This document shows, in pieces, positions 1 through 6,890 of a DNA stretch of 12,940 nucleotides. Both the position numbers and the translations under genes were made by a program. The stretch spans positions 1 to 12,940 of the forward strand of contig DPZW01000177.1 in NCBI GenBank assembly GCA_003536545.1. Reading direction: 5' to 3'. Each line of letters begins with the position of its first letter. Position 1 is the stretch's first letter. Origin of the DNA: Rhodospirillaceae bacterium (GTDB lineage Bacteria; Pseudomonadota; Alphaproteobacteria; UBA11073). The notes beneath the pieces are model-generated. The model was not told the origin of the DNA and did not search any database. It saw only the letters and a program-made list of their open reading frames with translations.

Positions 1-653
1 CAGCCCTCTACTTCAACTTTCCCATTCACTAGCACATATCCGTATTGAGATAAACGGAGGGCCTGCGCCGCATTCTGCTCAACCAGGAACACGGTGATGC
101 CGCGGGATTGGTTAATGGCCGCAATCGCCGCAAAAATCTGCTGCACCAGGATTGGGGCTATCCCCAGTGAAGGCTCATCCAGCAATAACAGCTTCGGCTC
201 ACCCATCAGGGCACGACCAATCGCCAGCATTTGTTGCTCACCGCCCGATAACGTACCGCCGCGCTGCTGCAAACGTTCACGCAAACGCGGAAAAATCTCT
301 GCGACTTCATCAAGATTTTTTTTAAAATTTCCTGCGGGAGCCAGTGCCGCACCCAATTGCAGATTTTCCAGCACCGTCAGGCGCGGGAAAATCCGGCGGC
401 CCTCTGGCACATGCGCCACGCCCATGCGCGCAATTTCATAAGGCGGCAGCCCCGTGGTATCTTTGCCATCAATCCATATTTGTCCGCCGCCAGGTTTCGG
501 ATTACCCGACACGCAGCCGAGCAAGGTCGATTTCCCCGCACCATTCGCGCCAATGAGGCTGACGATACTGCCATTGGGAACGCGCAGCGTCACACCGCGC
601 AGCGCAATAATCGCGCCGTAATAAGCTTCCAGATCTTTAATCTCAAGCTGCAT
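1..653 (-). CDS. livF: LivF, branched-chain amino acid ABC transporter ATP-binding protein (3' end missing)
   Basis: This is the second cytoplasmic ATPase of the branched-chain amino acid importer; it should pair with LivG on the LivHM membrane channel and drive uptake by ATP hydrolysis. The visible 217 codons show Walker A GANGAGKS (residues 35-42), the ABC signature LSGGEQQ (135-141), and Walker B LLLLDEP with catalytic Glu160. VEQN (191-194) has Gln in place of the switch His, which is normal for LivF. The family is usually about 235 residues, so roughly 15-20 C-terminal residues lie beyond the window start; no frameshift is seen. The ATG at 653-651 is preceded by a GGGAG ribosome binding site, and the gene overlaps the end of livG by 11 bases, consistent with coupled translation. 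The call is firm at family level; the exact substrate is inferred. Confidence 0.95.
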   Translation of the reverse strand, partial: MQLEIKDLEAYYGAIIALRGVTLRVPNGSIVSLIGANGAGKSTLLGCVSGNPKPGGGQIWIDGKDTTGLPPYEIARMGVAHVPEGRRIFPRLTVLENLQLGAALAPAGNFKKNLDEVAEIFPRLRERLQQRGGTLSGGEQQMLAIGRALMGEPKLLLLDEPSLGIAPILVQQIFAAIAAINQSRGITVFLVEQNAAQALRLSQYGYVLVNGKVEVEG

Positions 654-1422
654 GGGCGTCTTCTCCCAAGTAAGCTTTAATCACATCCGGATTCATACTC
701 ACCTCTGATGCCGTGCCTTCGGCAATGCGCCGACCGTAATCCAGGACCACAATATGATCGGAAATATTCATCACCACCTGCATATCATGTTCAATCAGAA
801 GAATGCTGACATTAAATTCTTTGGTGATACGTAATAATAATTTGGCAAGGCCTTCCGATTCCGTATGGTTTAATCCTGCTGCAGGTTCATCGAGGCATAA
901 TAAGGTTGGCGACGTGCATAATGCCCGCGCAATTTCCACACGGCGTTGAATCCCATAAGGCAATGCATCAGCGCGGGAATTGGCATAAGGAAATAAATCC
1001 ATGCGCTCCAGCCAGCTACGCGCCAACGCACGTGATTTTGCAACTTCGTGCGCATAACGTTTGGGATTAAGTGTGGCCAGCGCGGAAATACGTCCGTGTT
1101 CCGCTACCAGCATATTTTCATAAACCGTCATCGCTGGAAACAAACGAATATTCTGGAATGTGCGCGCAATGCCCGCCTGGCGGACGATGTGATGTCCCGC
1201 CATACCAGTGAGATCAAAGTCGCGGCCATGGGTGCGGCAGATAATTTTACCGGATGTCGGACGATAAAAACCCGTAATGCAATTGAACAATGTGGTTTTA
1301 CCTGCGCCATTGGGGCCAATGACGCTCGTGATTTTTCCTTCTTCGGCTCTGAAGGATACACCGTCTACAGCAACCAGCCCGCCAAATACCATGCTCAGAT
1401 TTTCAACGTTTAGCAGTGCCAT
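643..1422 (-). CDS. livG: LivG, branched-chain amino acid ABC transporter ATP-binding protein
   Basis: First ATPase subunit of the Liv importer, 259 residues, which is typical length. Walker A GPNGAGKT is at 36-43, the Q-loop Gln at about 90 (RTFQNIRLF), the LivG-type signature YGIQRRVEIARAL at 156-168, Walker B LLCLDEP with Glu179 at 174-180, and the switch His212 in IEHDM. The signature has Ile where most LivG proteins have Gln (YGIQRR rather than YGQQRR), a conservative family variation. The ATG at 1422-1420 has an AAGGA ribosome binding site about 7 bases upstream, lying in the end of livM, whose stop codon is 2 bases from this start. It sits between livM and livF in the usual liv order. 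Substrate is inferred from the HMGF gene set. Confidence 0.96.
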   Translation of the reverse strand: MALLNVENLSMVFGGLVAVDGVSFRAEEGKITSVIGPNGAGKTTLFNCITGFYRPTSGKIICRTHGRDFDLTGMAGHHIVRQAGIARTFQNIRLFPAMTVYENMLVAEHGRISALATLNPKRYAHEVAKSRALARSWLERMDLFPYANSRADALPYGIQRRVEIARALCTSPTLLCLDEPAAGLNHTESEGLAKLLLRITKEFNVSILLIEHDMQVVMNISDHIVVLDYGRRIAEGTASEVSMNPDVIKAYLGEDAHAA

Positions 1423-1424
1423 CG

Positions 1425-2675
1425 CTAATCCTTATCCACGGTCAGGGTTTGTGTGGGACGGCGATGCGCCAACAATCCTTGCGGCCGCCAGATCATAATC
1501 AACACCAATGCCAATCCAAATGCGAGCATGCGGTATTGCGCAAATTCACGGAATAATTCCGGCAAGCCGATCAATACCATTGCAGCAATGACCACGCCCA
1601 GACGGCTGCCCATGCCGCCCAGCACCACAATGGAGAGAATAATAAAACTCTCCATCGGGTTAAAACTTTCAGGGCTCACAAAACCCTGACGCGCGGCAAA
1701 AAATGCACCGGCAATTCCGGCAATGATTGCCGCCATCACATAGGCGAATAATTTCATCACCGGACGATTAATGCCCATCGCCTGCGCTGCGATTTCATCT
1801 TCGCGAATGGCTTCAAATGCCAGACCGAATGTTGATCGGCGCAGCCAGCCAATCAGCAACATCACCAGGAGCGCAAATCCCAATAGCAAAAGATACATAA
1901 AAATCAAACGCTGCATCGGGTCATGCCCAATCCCCAGCCAGTCACTGAACTGCGGCAGACCTTCCTCTCCCATGTTAAATGTCGCCATACCAAACACCGA
2001 TGGCCGCGGGATACCGGTCACGCCATCAGGCCCGTGCGTCAAGCTTTGCCAGTTAATCAGTGTCAGGCGCACAATTTCCGCAAAGCCTAGCGTGACAATA
2101 GCAAAATAATCGCCACGCAGACGCAAAATCGGCCCACCCACAATCAATGCGCCCAGACAGCAAACAGCAATCACAACCGGCAGTGCGGCCCAGAATGACC
2201 AGCCGTAATCAACCGCCAGCAAAGAGAAGGCATAAGCCCCAATGGCATAAAAAGCGGCATAGCCAAGGTCCAACAAACCTACCATGCCCACCATGATCGA
2301 AAGCCCCCACCCCATTGCGACATAGGTCAATATTAATGTCGCCACATCCAGCAGGCGGCGGTCAACAAATGGCAAGAATGGCAGAGCGATTGCAATGACA
2401 ATCATCACGCGCCCTGCCCATACCGACCATTCGGGATTATCTACGAAAACGCGGAAGGCCTGATGTTTAATTTTGGGACGTGGAAATTTATGCGAAAGCA
2501 AAACCGTTGCGCGCAATGCCAATGCGGCAGCCAGGAACGTTAAGGCTTGAAACCAATTCGTGGAAATTTCCAGAAAGCCATTTTCACTATCCAGATGCAG
2601 GCCGAACATCGGAACAATTACCACAGCTGCAATCATGGCGGTCAGGCCTAATTCACGCAGCATCCGGTTCATCAC
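1425..2675 (-). CDS. livM: LivM, branched-chain amino acid ABC transporter permease
   Basis: Inner-membrane permease, 416 residues, the length of the long LivM type (as in E. coli) that carries an extra N-terminal domain (residues 1 to about 85) before the conserved core. The core begins near 110 with several hydrophobic spans and contains GLLDLGYAAFYAIGAY (133-148), RGDYFAIVTLGFAEIVRL (187-204) and the coupling (EAA-type) loop EAIREDEIAAQAMGIN (288-303) that contacts the ATPases. The start is either GTG at 2675, giving a 4-base overlap with the livH stop, or ATG at 2672, giving a TGATG overlap of 1 base. Both are in frame, so the protein would be 416 or 415 residues. Either arrangement suggests translational coupling to livH. 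Confidence 0.95.
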   Translation of the reverse strand: MMNRMLRELGLTAMIAAVVIVPMFGLHLDSENGFLEISTNWFQALTFLAAALALRATVLLSHKFPRPKIKHQAFRVFVDNPEWSVWAGRVMIVIAIALPFLPFVDRRLLDVATLILTYVAMGWGLSIMVGMVGLLDLGYAAFYAIGAYAFSLLAVDYGWSFWAALPVVIAVCCLGALIVGGPILRLRGDYFAIVTLGFAEIVRLTLINWQSLTHGPDGVTGIPRPSVFGMATFNMGEEGLPQFSDWLGIGHDPMQRLIFMYLLLLGFALLVMLLIGWLRRSTFGLAFEAIREDEIAAQAMGINRPVMKLFAYVMAAIIAGIAGAFFAARQGFVSPESFNPMESFIILSIVVLGGMGSRLGVVIAAMVLIGLPELFREFAQYRMLAFGLALVLIMIWRPQGLLAHRRPTQTLTVDKD

Positions 2676-3589
2676 ACCTTCTCCACACTGGGGCGGCCAA
2701 AAAATCCACTGGGCTTGATAAGCAGCACCAGAAACAAAACAATAAATGCCACCACATCTTTATATTCAATGGAGAAATATGCAGACCATAAACTTTCAAT
2801 CAGGCCGATTAACAGGCCGCCCAATAATGCACCCGGCAATGAGCCAATACCGCCCAGCACGGCAGCCGTAAAGGCCTTCATCCCTGCCAGAAAACCAATG
2901 TAAAAATCGACTACACCGTAATAAAGCATGACCATGCAACCCGCGACTGCCGCCAGCATCGCAGCAATAATAAATGTGATACTGATTGTGCGGTTAGAAT
3001 TAATACCTAGATATTCCGCCATCACGGCATCCTGTGATACGGCGCGCTGCGCGCGGCCCAGCGAAGTATTTTGTATCAGATATGCAAAAATAGAAACCAG
3101 AACGACTGTCACCACCCATAATAAAATCTGCGTATAGGAAATAGTGACCGTAAATCCGTCACTCGCACGCTGCATAACCTCCACACCGCCATTGATCATC
3201 GGTGGCATCGTCTTCACGCGTGCGCCTTGTAATAATTGCACCAGATTTTGCAGAAAGATGGACATCCCGATGGCAGAAATCAACGGCACCAATCGCGGCG
3301 AACCGCGCAACGGCCGGTAAGCCAGCCGCTCCAACGACCAGCCCCATGCCCCAGTGATAATCATCGCCGCCAGCAGCACAAGTAAAATCACCACAGCAAC
3401 CGGCAAACCCAGTGCGCCCAATAAAGCAAAACCCATCAGGGATAAAAATGCACCGATCATATAAATTTCGCCATGTGCAAAATTGATCATACCCAGCACG
3501 CCGTAAACCATCGTATAGCCGAGTGCAATCAGCCCATAAATCGCACCCAAAGTAACGCCGTTGATCAGCTGTTGCAGCAGATATTCCAT
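2672..3589 (-). CDS. livH: LivH, branched-chain amino acid ABC transporter permease
   Basis: Second permease subunit, which forms the transport channel with LivM. I take the ATG at 3589-3587 (305 residues) as start because LivH proteins typically begin MEYLLQQLINGVTLGAIYG; a TTG two codons upstream (3595) is possible. Conserved stretches are GYTMVYGVLGMINFAHGEIY (24-43), the hydrophobic spans throughout, and the coupling loop AVSQDAVMAEYLGIN (183-197). No strong ribosome binding site precedes the start. The gap from the ackA stop is about 33 bases, with no hairpin terminator, so read-through from ackA is likely. No substrate-binding protein gene precedes it, unlike many liv operons. Confidence 0.95.
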   Translation of the reverse strand: MEYLLQQLINGVTLGAIYGLIALGYTMVYGVLGMINFAHGEIYMIGAFLSLMGFALLGALGLPVAVVILLVLLAAMIITGAWGWSLERLAYRPLRGSPRLVPLISAIGMSIFLQNLVQLLQGARVKTMPPMINGGVEVMQRASDGFTVTISYTQILLWVVTVVLVSIFAYLIQNTSLGRAQRAVSQDAVMAEYLGINSNRTISITFIIAAMLAAVAGCMVMLYYGVVDFYIGFLAGMKAFTAAVLGGIGSLPGALLGGLLIGLIESLWSAYFSIEYKDVVAFIVLFLVLLIKPSGFFGRPSVEKV

Positions 3590-3622
3590 AGCCAACGAAT
3601 ATAGCGGGCCGTTTAGGAAGTG

Positions 3623-4729
3623 TCACCCTCTGATATCAGACAAAAAATGCAGGGTATAATCAGCAATCACAGCTTCTTCGTTTGCCGGAATCACCACCGT
3701 TTCAAAGTGCTGCATGAATGATAGCTTTCCCACCACATCCTCTCGCAAAGCTCTATCATTCTCCCCTATCCCACCCGTAAAAACCAGGACATCCATCCCA
3801 CCCAATGTGGTGACCAGCGCGGCAATGCCCTCGGCAATTTTTCCGATGAAGTAATTTATGGCAAATTGTGCGTGTGGATTTTGTACAGCCGCATTGCGCA
3901 GGACTCGCATATCATTGCTGACGCCAGACAGACCTAGTAAACCCGATTCATACGATAATAAATGCTCAACTTCCTCCGCTGACATTTTCTGCTCACGGAT
4001 TAAATATAATACCGCACCGGGATCTATCGCGCCAGATCGTGTTCCCATGGGCAAGCCGTCTATCGCCGTCATCCCCATCGTGGTCGCAAGACTTTTGCCT
4101 CCCTGCATCGCACACAAGCTTGCACCATTGCCCAGATGGGCAGCGACGACACGCCCCCGAAATAACGTGGGATAATCTTGATTTAATTTTCTGGATATCC
4201 ATTCATAAGACAAACCATGGAAGCCGTAACGTCGTACACCCTGCACAAAATATTTTTCCGGCAGCGCAAAACTTTGCTGCAATTTGCTCTGGCGGGCATG
4301 AAAGACCGTGTCAAAACATCCTATCTGTAGGAGGTTCGGATATGCTCTCCGCAGAGTTGCAATCGCATGTAAATGATGGGGTTGGTGCAGAGGTGCCAGC
4401 GGCACCAGTGTCTCCAGATAGGCAATGATTTTGTCATCCAATATACAATGCTGCTGGATCTTCGTGCCGCCATGAACAATCCGGTGGCCAACGGCGCGCA
4501 ATTGCCAATCCTGCGCACTTAGCCATGATAAAATTTCTGCCAGGCATTTTTGATGATGATCCTGCGGCTGTAAATTTTTATCAGCCTGACCGCTGACACA
4601 GAAAACCGGCGCATTACCAATGCCCGTGATGCGGCCATTGGCCAGGGGCGCAGACAAATTTCCAATTGCAAATACCTGAAATTTTAAGCTGGATGACCCT
4701 GCATTCAAAACCAGAATGACATCTGTCAT
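3623..4729 (-). CDS. ackA: Acetate kinase
   Basis: Catalyses acetyl-phosphate + ADP to acetate + ATP, and the reverse, in the cytoplasm. At 368 residues it is shorter than the roughly 400-residue norm but all key positions can be seen: NAGSSSLK with Asn9 (9-16), VGHRIVHGG with the active-site Arg83 (80-88), CFDTVFH with catalytic Asp140 (138-144), RRYGFHGLSY with His171 (167-175), HLGNGASL (198-205), GTRSGAIDPG with Arg231 (229-238), GGIGEN (319-324) and the terminal IPANEEAVIA with Glu352 or Glu353. The NAGSSS start and GTRSG motif indicate acetate (or propionate) kinase rather than butyrate kinase, which begins NPGSTS. The ATG overlaps the pta stop as ATGA and has an AGGGA ribosome binding site 8-9 bases upstream. 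The shortening is spread over loops and no frameshift is evident. Confidence 0.93.
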   Translation of the reverse strand: MTDVILVLNAGSSSLKFQVFAIGNLSAPLANGRITGIGNAPVFCVSGQADKNLQPQDHHQKCLAEILSWLSAQDWQLRAVGHRIVHGGTKIQQHCILDDKIIAYLETLVPLAPLHQPHHLHAIATLRRAYPNLLQIGCFDTVFHARQSKLQQSFALPEKYFVQGVRRYGFHGLSYEWISRKLNQDYPTLFRGRVVAAHLGNGASLCAMQGGKSLATTMGMTAIDGLPMGTRSGAIDPGAVLYLIREQKMSAEEVEHLLSYESGLLGLSGVSNDMRVLRNAAVQNPHAQFAINYFIGKIAEGIAALVTTLGGMDVLVFTGGIGENDRALREDVVGKLSFMQHFETVVIPANEEAVIADYTLHFLSDIRG

Positions 4730-5673
4730 TTAATGCGTCCCTGTTGGCGGGCAGATGCCACCTTAACGGCCAGCGCACAGGACAACAGGCGGGTGCGCAA
4801 ACTATCAGCACGGCTGGTTAAAATCACCGGCACGCGCGCCCCCATGACAATGCCGGCGGCAATCGCATCAGAGATAAACGTGAATTGTTTGCCCATAATA
4901 TTCGCAGACTCTAAATTGGGTGCAATTAAAATATCAGGGTCACCTGCGACATCCGACACAATTCCCTTTTGTTCGGCAGCCTGTCTGTTAATGGCATTAT
5001 CAAACGCCAATGGCCCATCAATAATGGCTTTTGACAATTGTCCGCGATCCATCATTTTGCACAGAGATGCCGCATCAATCGTTGCCTGCATTTGCGGATT
5101 CACGGTTTCAACTGCAGCCAACACGGCAATTTTTGCCAGTTCATCATCATTGGCAATCGCGCGCCACAGACTAATGGCATTTTCAACCATATCCACTTTG
5201 GCTGTCAGATCGGGATTAATATTGATTGCCGCATCTGTCATCATAAACGGCTTGTGATAGGTTTTCACTTCCATTGTATAAATATGGCTCAAACGTCTCT
5301 CGGTATGCAGTTTGCGCTGCCGAATAACAGCTGACAACAATTCATCGGAATGGATCGCACCCTTCATCACTGCTTGCAATTCGCCATTACCCGCCATCTC
5401 ACAGCCCTTGGCAGCGGCTTCGTGGCTATGTTCGGTGTCTATTAATGGCCAAGGCGTAATATCCACACCCGCCGCATTCGCCGCCGCCACAATCCGTGCC
5501 TTTGGCCCGATGAGTGTTGGTAAAATCAGACCTTCATCCACCGCCTCTTTGACAGCCTGAATTGCATAATCTTTGACGGGATGAATAACGCCGGTTTTCA
5601 GTGGCGGCATTTCTTTCACACTGTCTAGCGTACGCTCAACGCTTAGCTTTGCAGCTTTGGTTTCTGGGGACAT
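4726..5673 (-). CDS. pta: Phosphate acetyl/butyryltransferase (PTA_PTB family)
   Basis: Transfers an acyl group between CoA and phosphate, making the acyl-phosphate used by the adjacent kinase. It is a 315-residue single-domain protein of the PTA_PTB family, resembling the short alphaproteobacterial form and the phosphate butyryltransferases rather than the long multi-domain E. coli Pta. Visible family features are LPTLIGPKARI (51-61), the AIHSDELLSAVIR segment (106-118), RRLSHIYTM (126-134), IIDGPLAFDNAI (217-228), GDPDILIAPNLESANIMGK (244-262) and the C-terminal GARVPVILTSRADS (278-291). I chose ATG at 5673; a TTG at 5691 in frame would add six residues (MGVYCG). Neither has a convincing ribosome binding site. 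Acetyl-CoA is the likely substrate because the partner is AckA-like, but a longer or branched acyl-CoA cannot be excluded from sequence. Confidence 0.9.
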   Translation of the reverse strand: MSPETKAAKLSVERTLDSVKEMPPLKTGVIHPVKDYAIQAVKEAVDEGLILPTLIGPKARIVAAANAAGVDITPWPLIDTEHSHEAAAKGCEMAGNGELQAVMKGAIHSDELLSAVIRQRKLHTERRLSHIYTMEVKTYHKPFMMTDAAININPDLTAKVDMVENAISLWRAIANDDELAKIAVLAAVETVNPQMQATIDAASLCKMMDRGQLSKAIIDGPLAFDNAINRQAAEQKGIVSDVAGDPDILIAPNLESANIMGKQFTFISDAIAAGIVMGARVPVILTSRADSLRTRLLSCALAVKVASARQQGRIK

Positions 5674-5737
5674 GCCACAATATACGCCCAAGCCCGCTAG
5701 CTGGCCAGTCCACCATGCCGGACGAATTTAGGCCCTT

Positions 5738-6313
5738 TTACTTGCGGTAAAGGTAAATTTCGCGCTCCAACAAGCGCGTACCGGGCAAGGCGATCGTCTC
5801 CATCGGCACCCAGCCGCCACGCATCGCGAAGCGGTTGCAGATAATATAGGTCCCGGCCTGCGTTTCTTGTTGCAGTTTATCGTCCAAACCTTTCAGGGCA
5901 ACCGGCAGTAAATAAAGCATTACGCCATTGGCGACAGAAAAATCATAATCAAAAAAATCCATGCGCCGATATTCAAGGTTGGCCAGCCCTACCCGCCGCT
6001 TCATCCAATTGGACCAAAGAACCGACGGCCATGAAATCTCGATGCCAATCACTCTGGCTTCAGGGATAGCTGCTGCAATCACGCGCGTCAGATCACCATT
6101 GCCTGAGCCAACATCCACAATCGTATAATTTGGCAAATTGCGCGCCAGCATATCTGCACGGAATAAATCCGCAATCACCTTGCGCGCTTCGGCCGAGGTT
6201 TGAATATTTGGCACACCTTTGTGGACAAAAACGTAATAGGCATAGAGTGCCAGCCAGAACAAACCATTCCAGAGCAAAATTTTATTGATCAGCAAAAGCG
6301 TTTCAGGAGGCAT
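5738..6313 (-). CDS. Membrane-anchored class I SAM-dependent methyltransferase, substrate unknown
   Basis: A 191-residue protein with one N-terminal hydrophobic span (about residues 5-30, rich in Leu, Trp, Tyr) followed by a methyltransferase fold. The SAM-binding motif I is TIVDVGSGNGDLTR (64-77), the acidic residue after strand 2 is Glu92 in VIGIEI, and Asp119 in RRMDFF marks the motif for the adenine contact. The C-terminal half has ANGVMLYLLP (128-137) as strand 4 and TYIICNRF (155-162) as strand 5. The substrate cannot be told from sequence; the anchor implies action at the inner-membrane surface. The ATG at 6313 lies only 20 bases from the mature 3' end of tRNA-Ser, and pta begins 46-64 bases downstream, so all may be co-transcribed. 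I do not recognise a named gene. Confidence 0.8.
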   Translation of the reverse strand: MPPETLLLINKILLWNGLFWLALYAYYVFVHKGVPNIQTSAEARKVIADLFRADMLARNLPNYTIVDVGSGNGDLTRVIAAAIPEARVIGIEISWPSVLWSNWMKRRVGLANLEYRRMDFFDYDFSVANGVMLYLLPVALKGLDDKLQQETQAGTYIICNRFAMRGGWVPMETIALPGTRLLEREIYLYRK

Positions 6314-6333
6314 GAATGGCTTTCAATAAGAAA

Positions 6334-6425
6334 TGGCGGAGACGGAGAGATTCGAACTCTCGATACATATTACTATGTATAACGATTTAGCAAACCGCCG
6401 CCTTCAGCCTCTCGGCCACGTCTCC
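6334..6425 (-). tRNA. tRNA-Ser (anticodon GCT)
   Basis: Read on the minus strand this is a 92-base serine tRNA with encoded CCA end. The acceptor GGAGACG pairs fully with CGTCTCC, followed by discriminator G and CCA (6336-6334). The D-arm has GGCCGAGAGGCTGAA, the anticodon loop TTGCTAA has GCT at 6391-6389, and the anticodon stem is GCGGT/ATCGT with two G-U pairs. The long variable arm typical of type II tRNAs is an AT-rich 7-bp hairpin (ATACATA, loop GTAA, TATGTAT), and the T-arm is GAGAG-TTCGAAT-CTCTC. It decodes AGC/AGU. The start of the methyltransferase gene is 20 bases beyond the 3' end. Confidence 0.97.
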
Positions 6426-6488
6426 TTTTAGTCGCCGTGCCCTCGCCTGAATGCTTTGCTCACATCCGTTCACGGGGCCACGTCTCCT
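6414..6488. repeat. 13-base direct repeat copying the 5' end of tRNA-Ser
   Basis: The plus-strand string ggccacgtctcct occurs at 6414-6426, where it is the 5' acceptor strand and start of the D-arm of tRNA-Ser, and again at 6476-6488, 62 bases away on the upstream side of the tRNA gene. The match is exact over 13 bases and stops there; the flanks do not form a second tRNA. The spacer (6427-6475) contains no gene. It may be a remnant of an old tRNA duplication, or chance. Confidence 0.5.
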
Positions 6489-6577
6489 CGCCACATCCCA
6501 AAAACCAGAAATGTGTAAAAAGTGCAAGGGTAAAATCGACCCAGGAACCATTACCTGTGCCGAAAGGTTAGCCAATC

Positions 6578-6889
6578 ATGGGCTTTTTGATGTGCATCTT
6601 TATGGCGTTTTTTCTGGTGTATCACTTCACCGGCGGCGCATTTAACACGGATGAGGTTTTTGGCCCGCCGGACCAGCTGCCTCTTGCCCGTTATGAAGAG
6701 GTTGAGGTCAATGTCCTCTACCGCTATGGCGATGACAGACATTATCTGGGTAAAGTTATTGGCGTTACGGCATGCCGTGATCTGGCCTATGCGCAGGCCG
6801 AACGGCAAAATTTTCCTGAAGGCACCACATGGTCATATGCCTGCTGCACAGAAGAAGGCATAAGCGAATGTGACCGCATTCTTAAATAA
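6578..6889 (+). CDS. Small membrane/secreted cysteine-containing protein, unknown function
   Basis: A 103-residue protein not assigned to a named family. Residues 1-17 form a hydrophobic segment (LMCIFMAFFLVYHF) that could be a signal peptide or an uncleaved membrane anchor; there is no clear signal-peptidase site or lipobox. The remainder is polar, with a tyrosine-rich stretch (ARYEEVEVNVLYRYG, 37-51) and four cysteines at 66, 89, 90 and 98 in the last 40 residues (TACRD, YACCTE, ECDR), suggesting disulfide bonds in the periplasm. The ATG at 6578 has GAAAGG 10 bases upstream; the ATG at 6590 is an alternative. It stops one base from the convergent stop of the outer-membrane protein gene. Coding is supported by the hydrophobic start, ribosome binding site and snug fit between neighbours. 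Confidence 0.7.
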   Translation: MGFLMCIFMAFFLVYHFTGGAFNTDEVFGPPDQLPLARYEEVEVNVLYRYGDDRHYLGKVIGVTACRDLAYAQAERQNFPEGTTWSYACCTEEGISECDRILK

Positions 6890-6890
6890 A

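Noticed and set aside
94..441. Plus-strand frame opposite livF
   Set aside because: Lies entirely antisense to a clear ATPase with all its motifs, and shows no domain or start signal.
3159..3626. Minus-strand frame overlapping livH in another frame
   Set aside because: LivH motifs account for this DNA; the alternative product is Cys/Gly-rich noise.
5690..5737. Palindromes gctagc and ctggccag between pta and the methyltransferase gene as an operator or terminator
   Set aside because: They are short, separate 6- and 8-base palindromes with no loop structure or T-tract; expected by chance.
6387..6575. Minus-strand open frame ending GDVAERLKAAVC
   Set aside because: Its C-terminal part is a translation of the tRNA-Ser gene, a well-known annotation artefact; there is no independent coding signal.
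6511..6645. Plus-strand frame with a CKKC motif starting at 6511
   Set aside because: It overlaps the better supported small protein, lacks a ribosome binding site, and ends in unrelated sequence; the cysteine spacing is probably chance.
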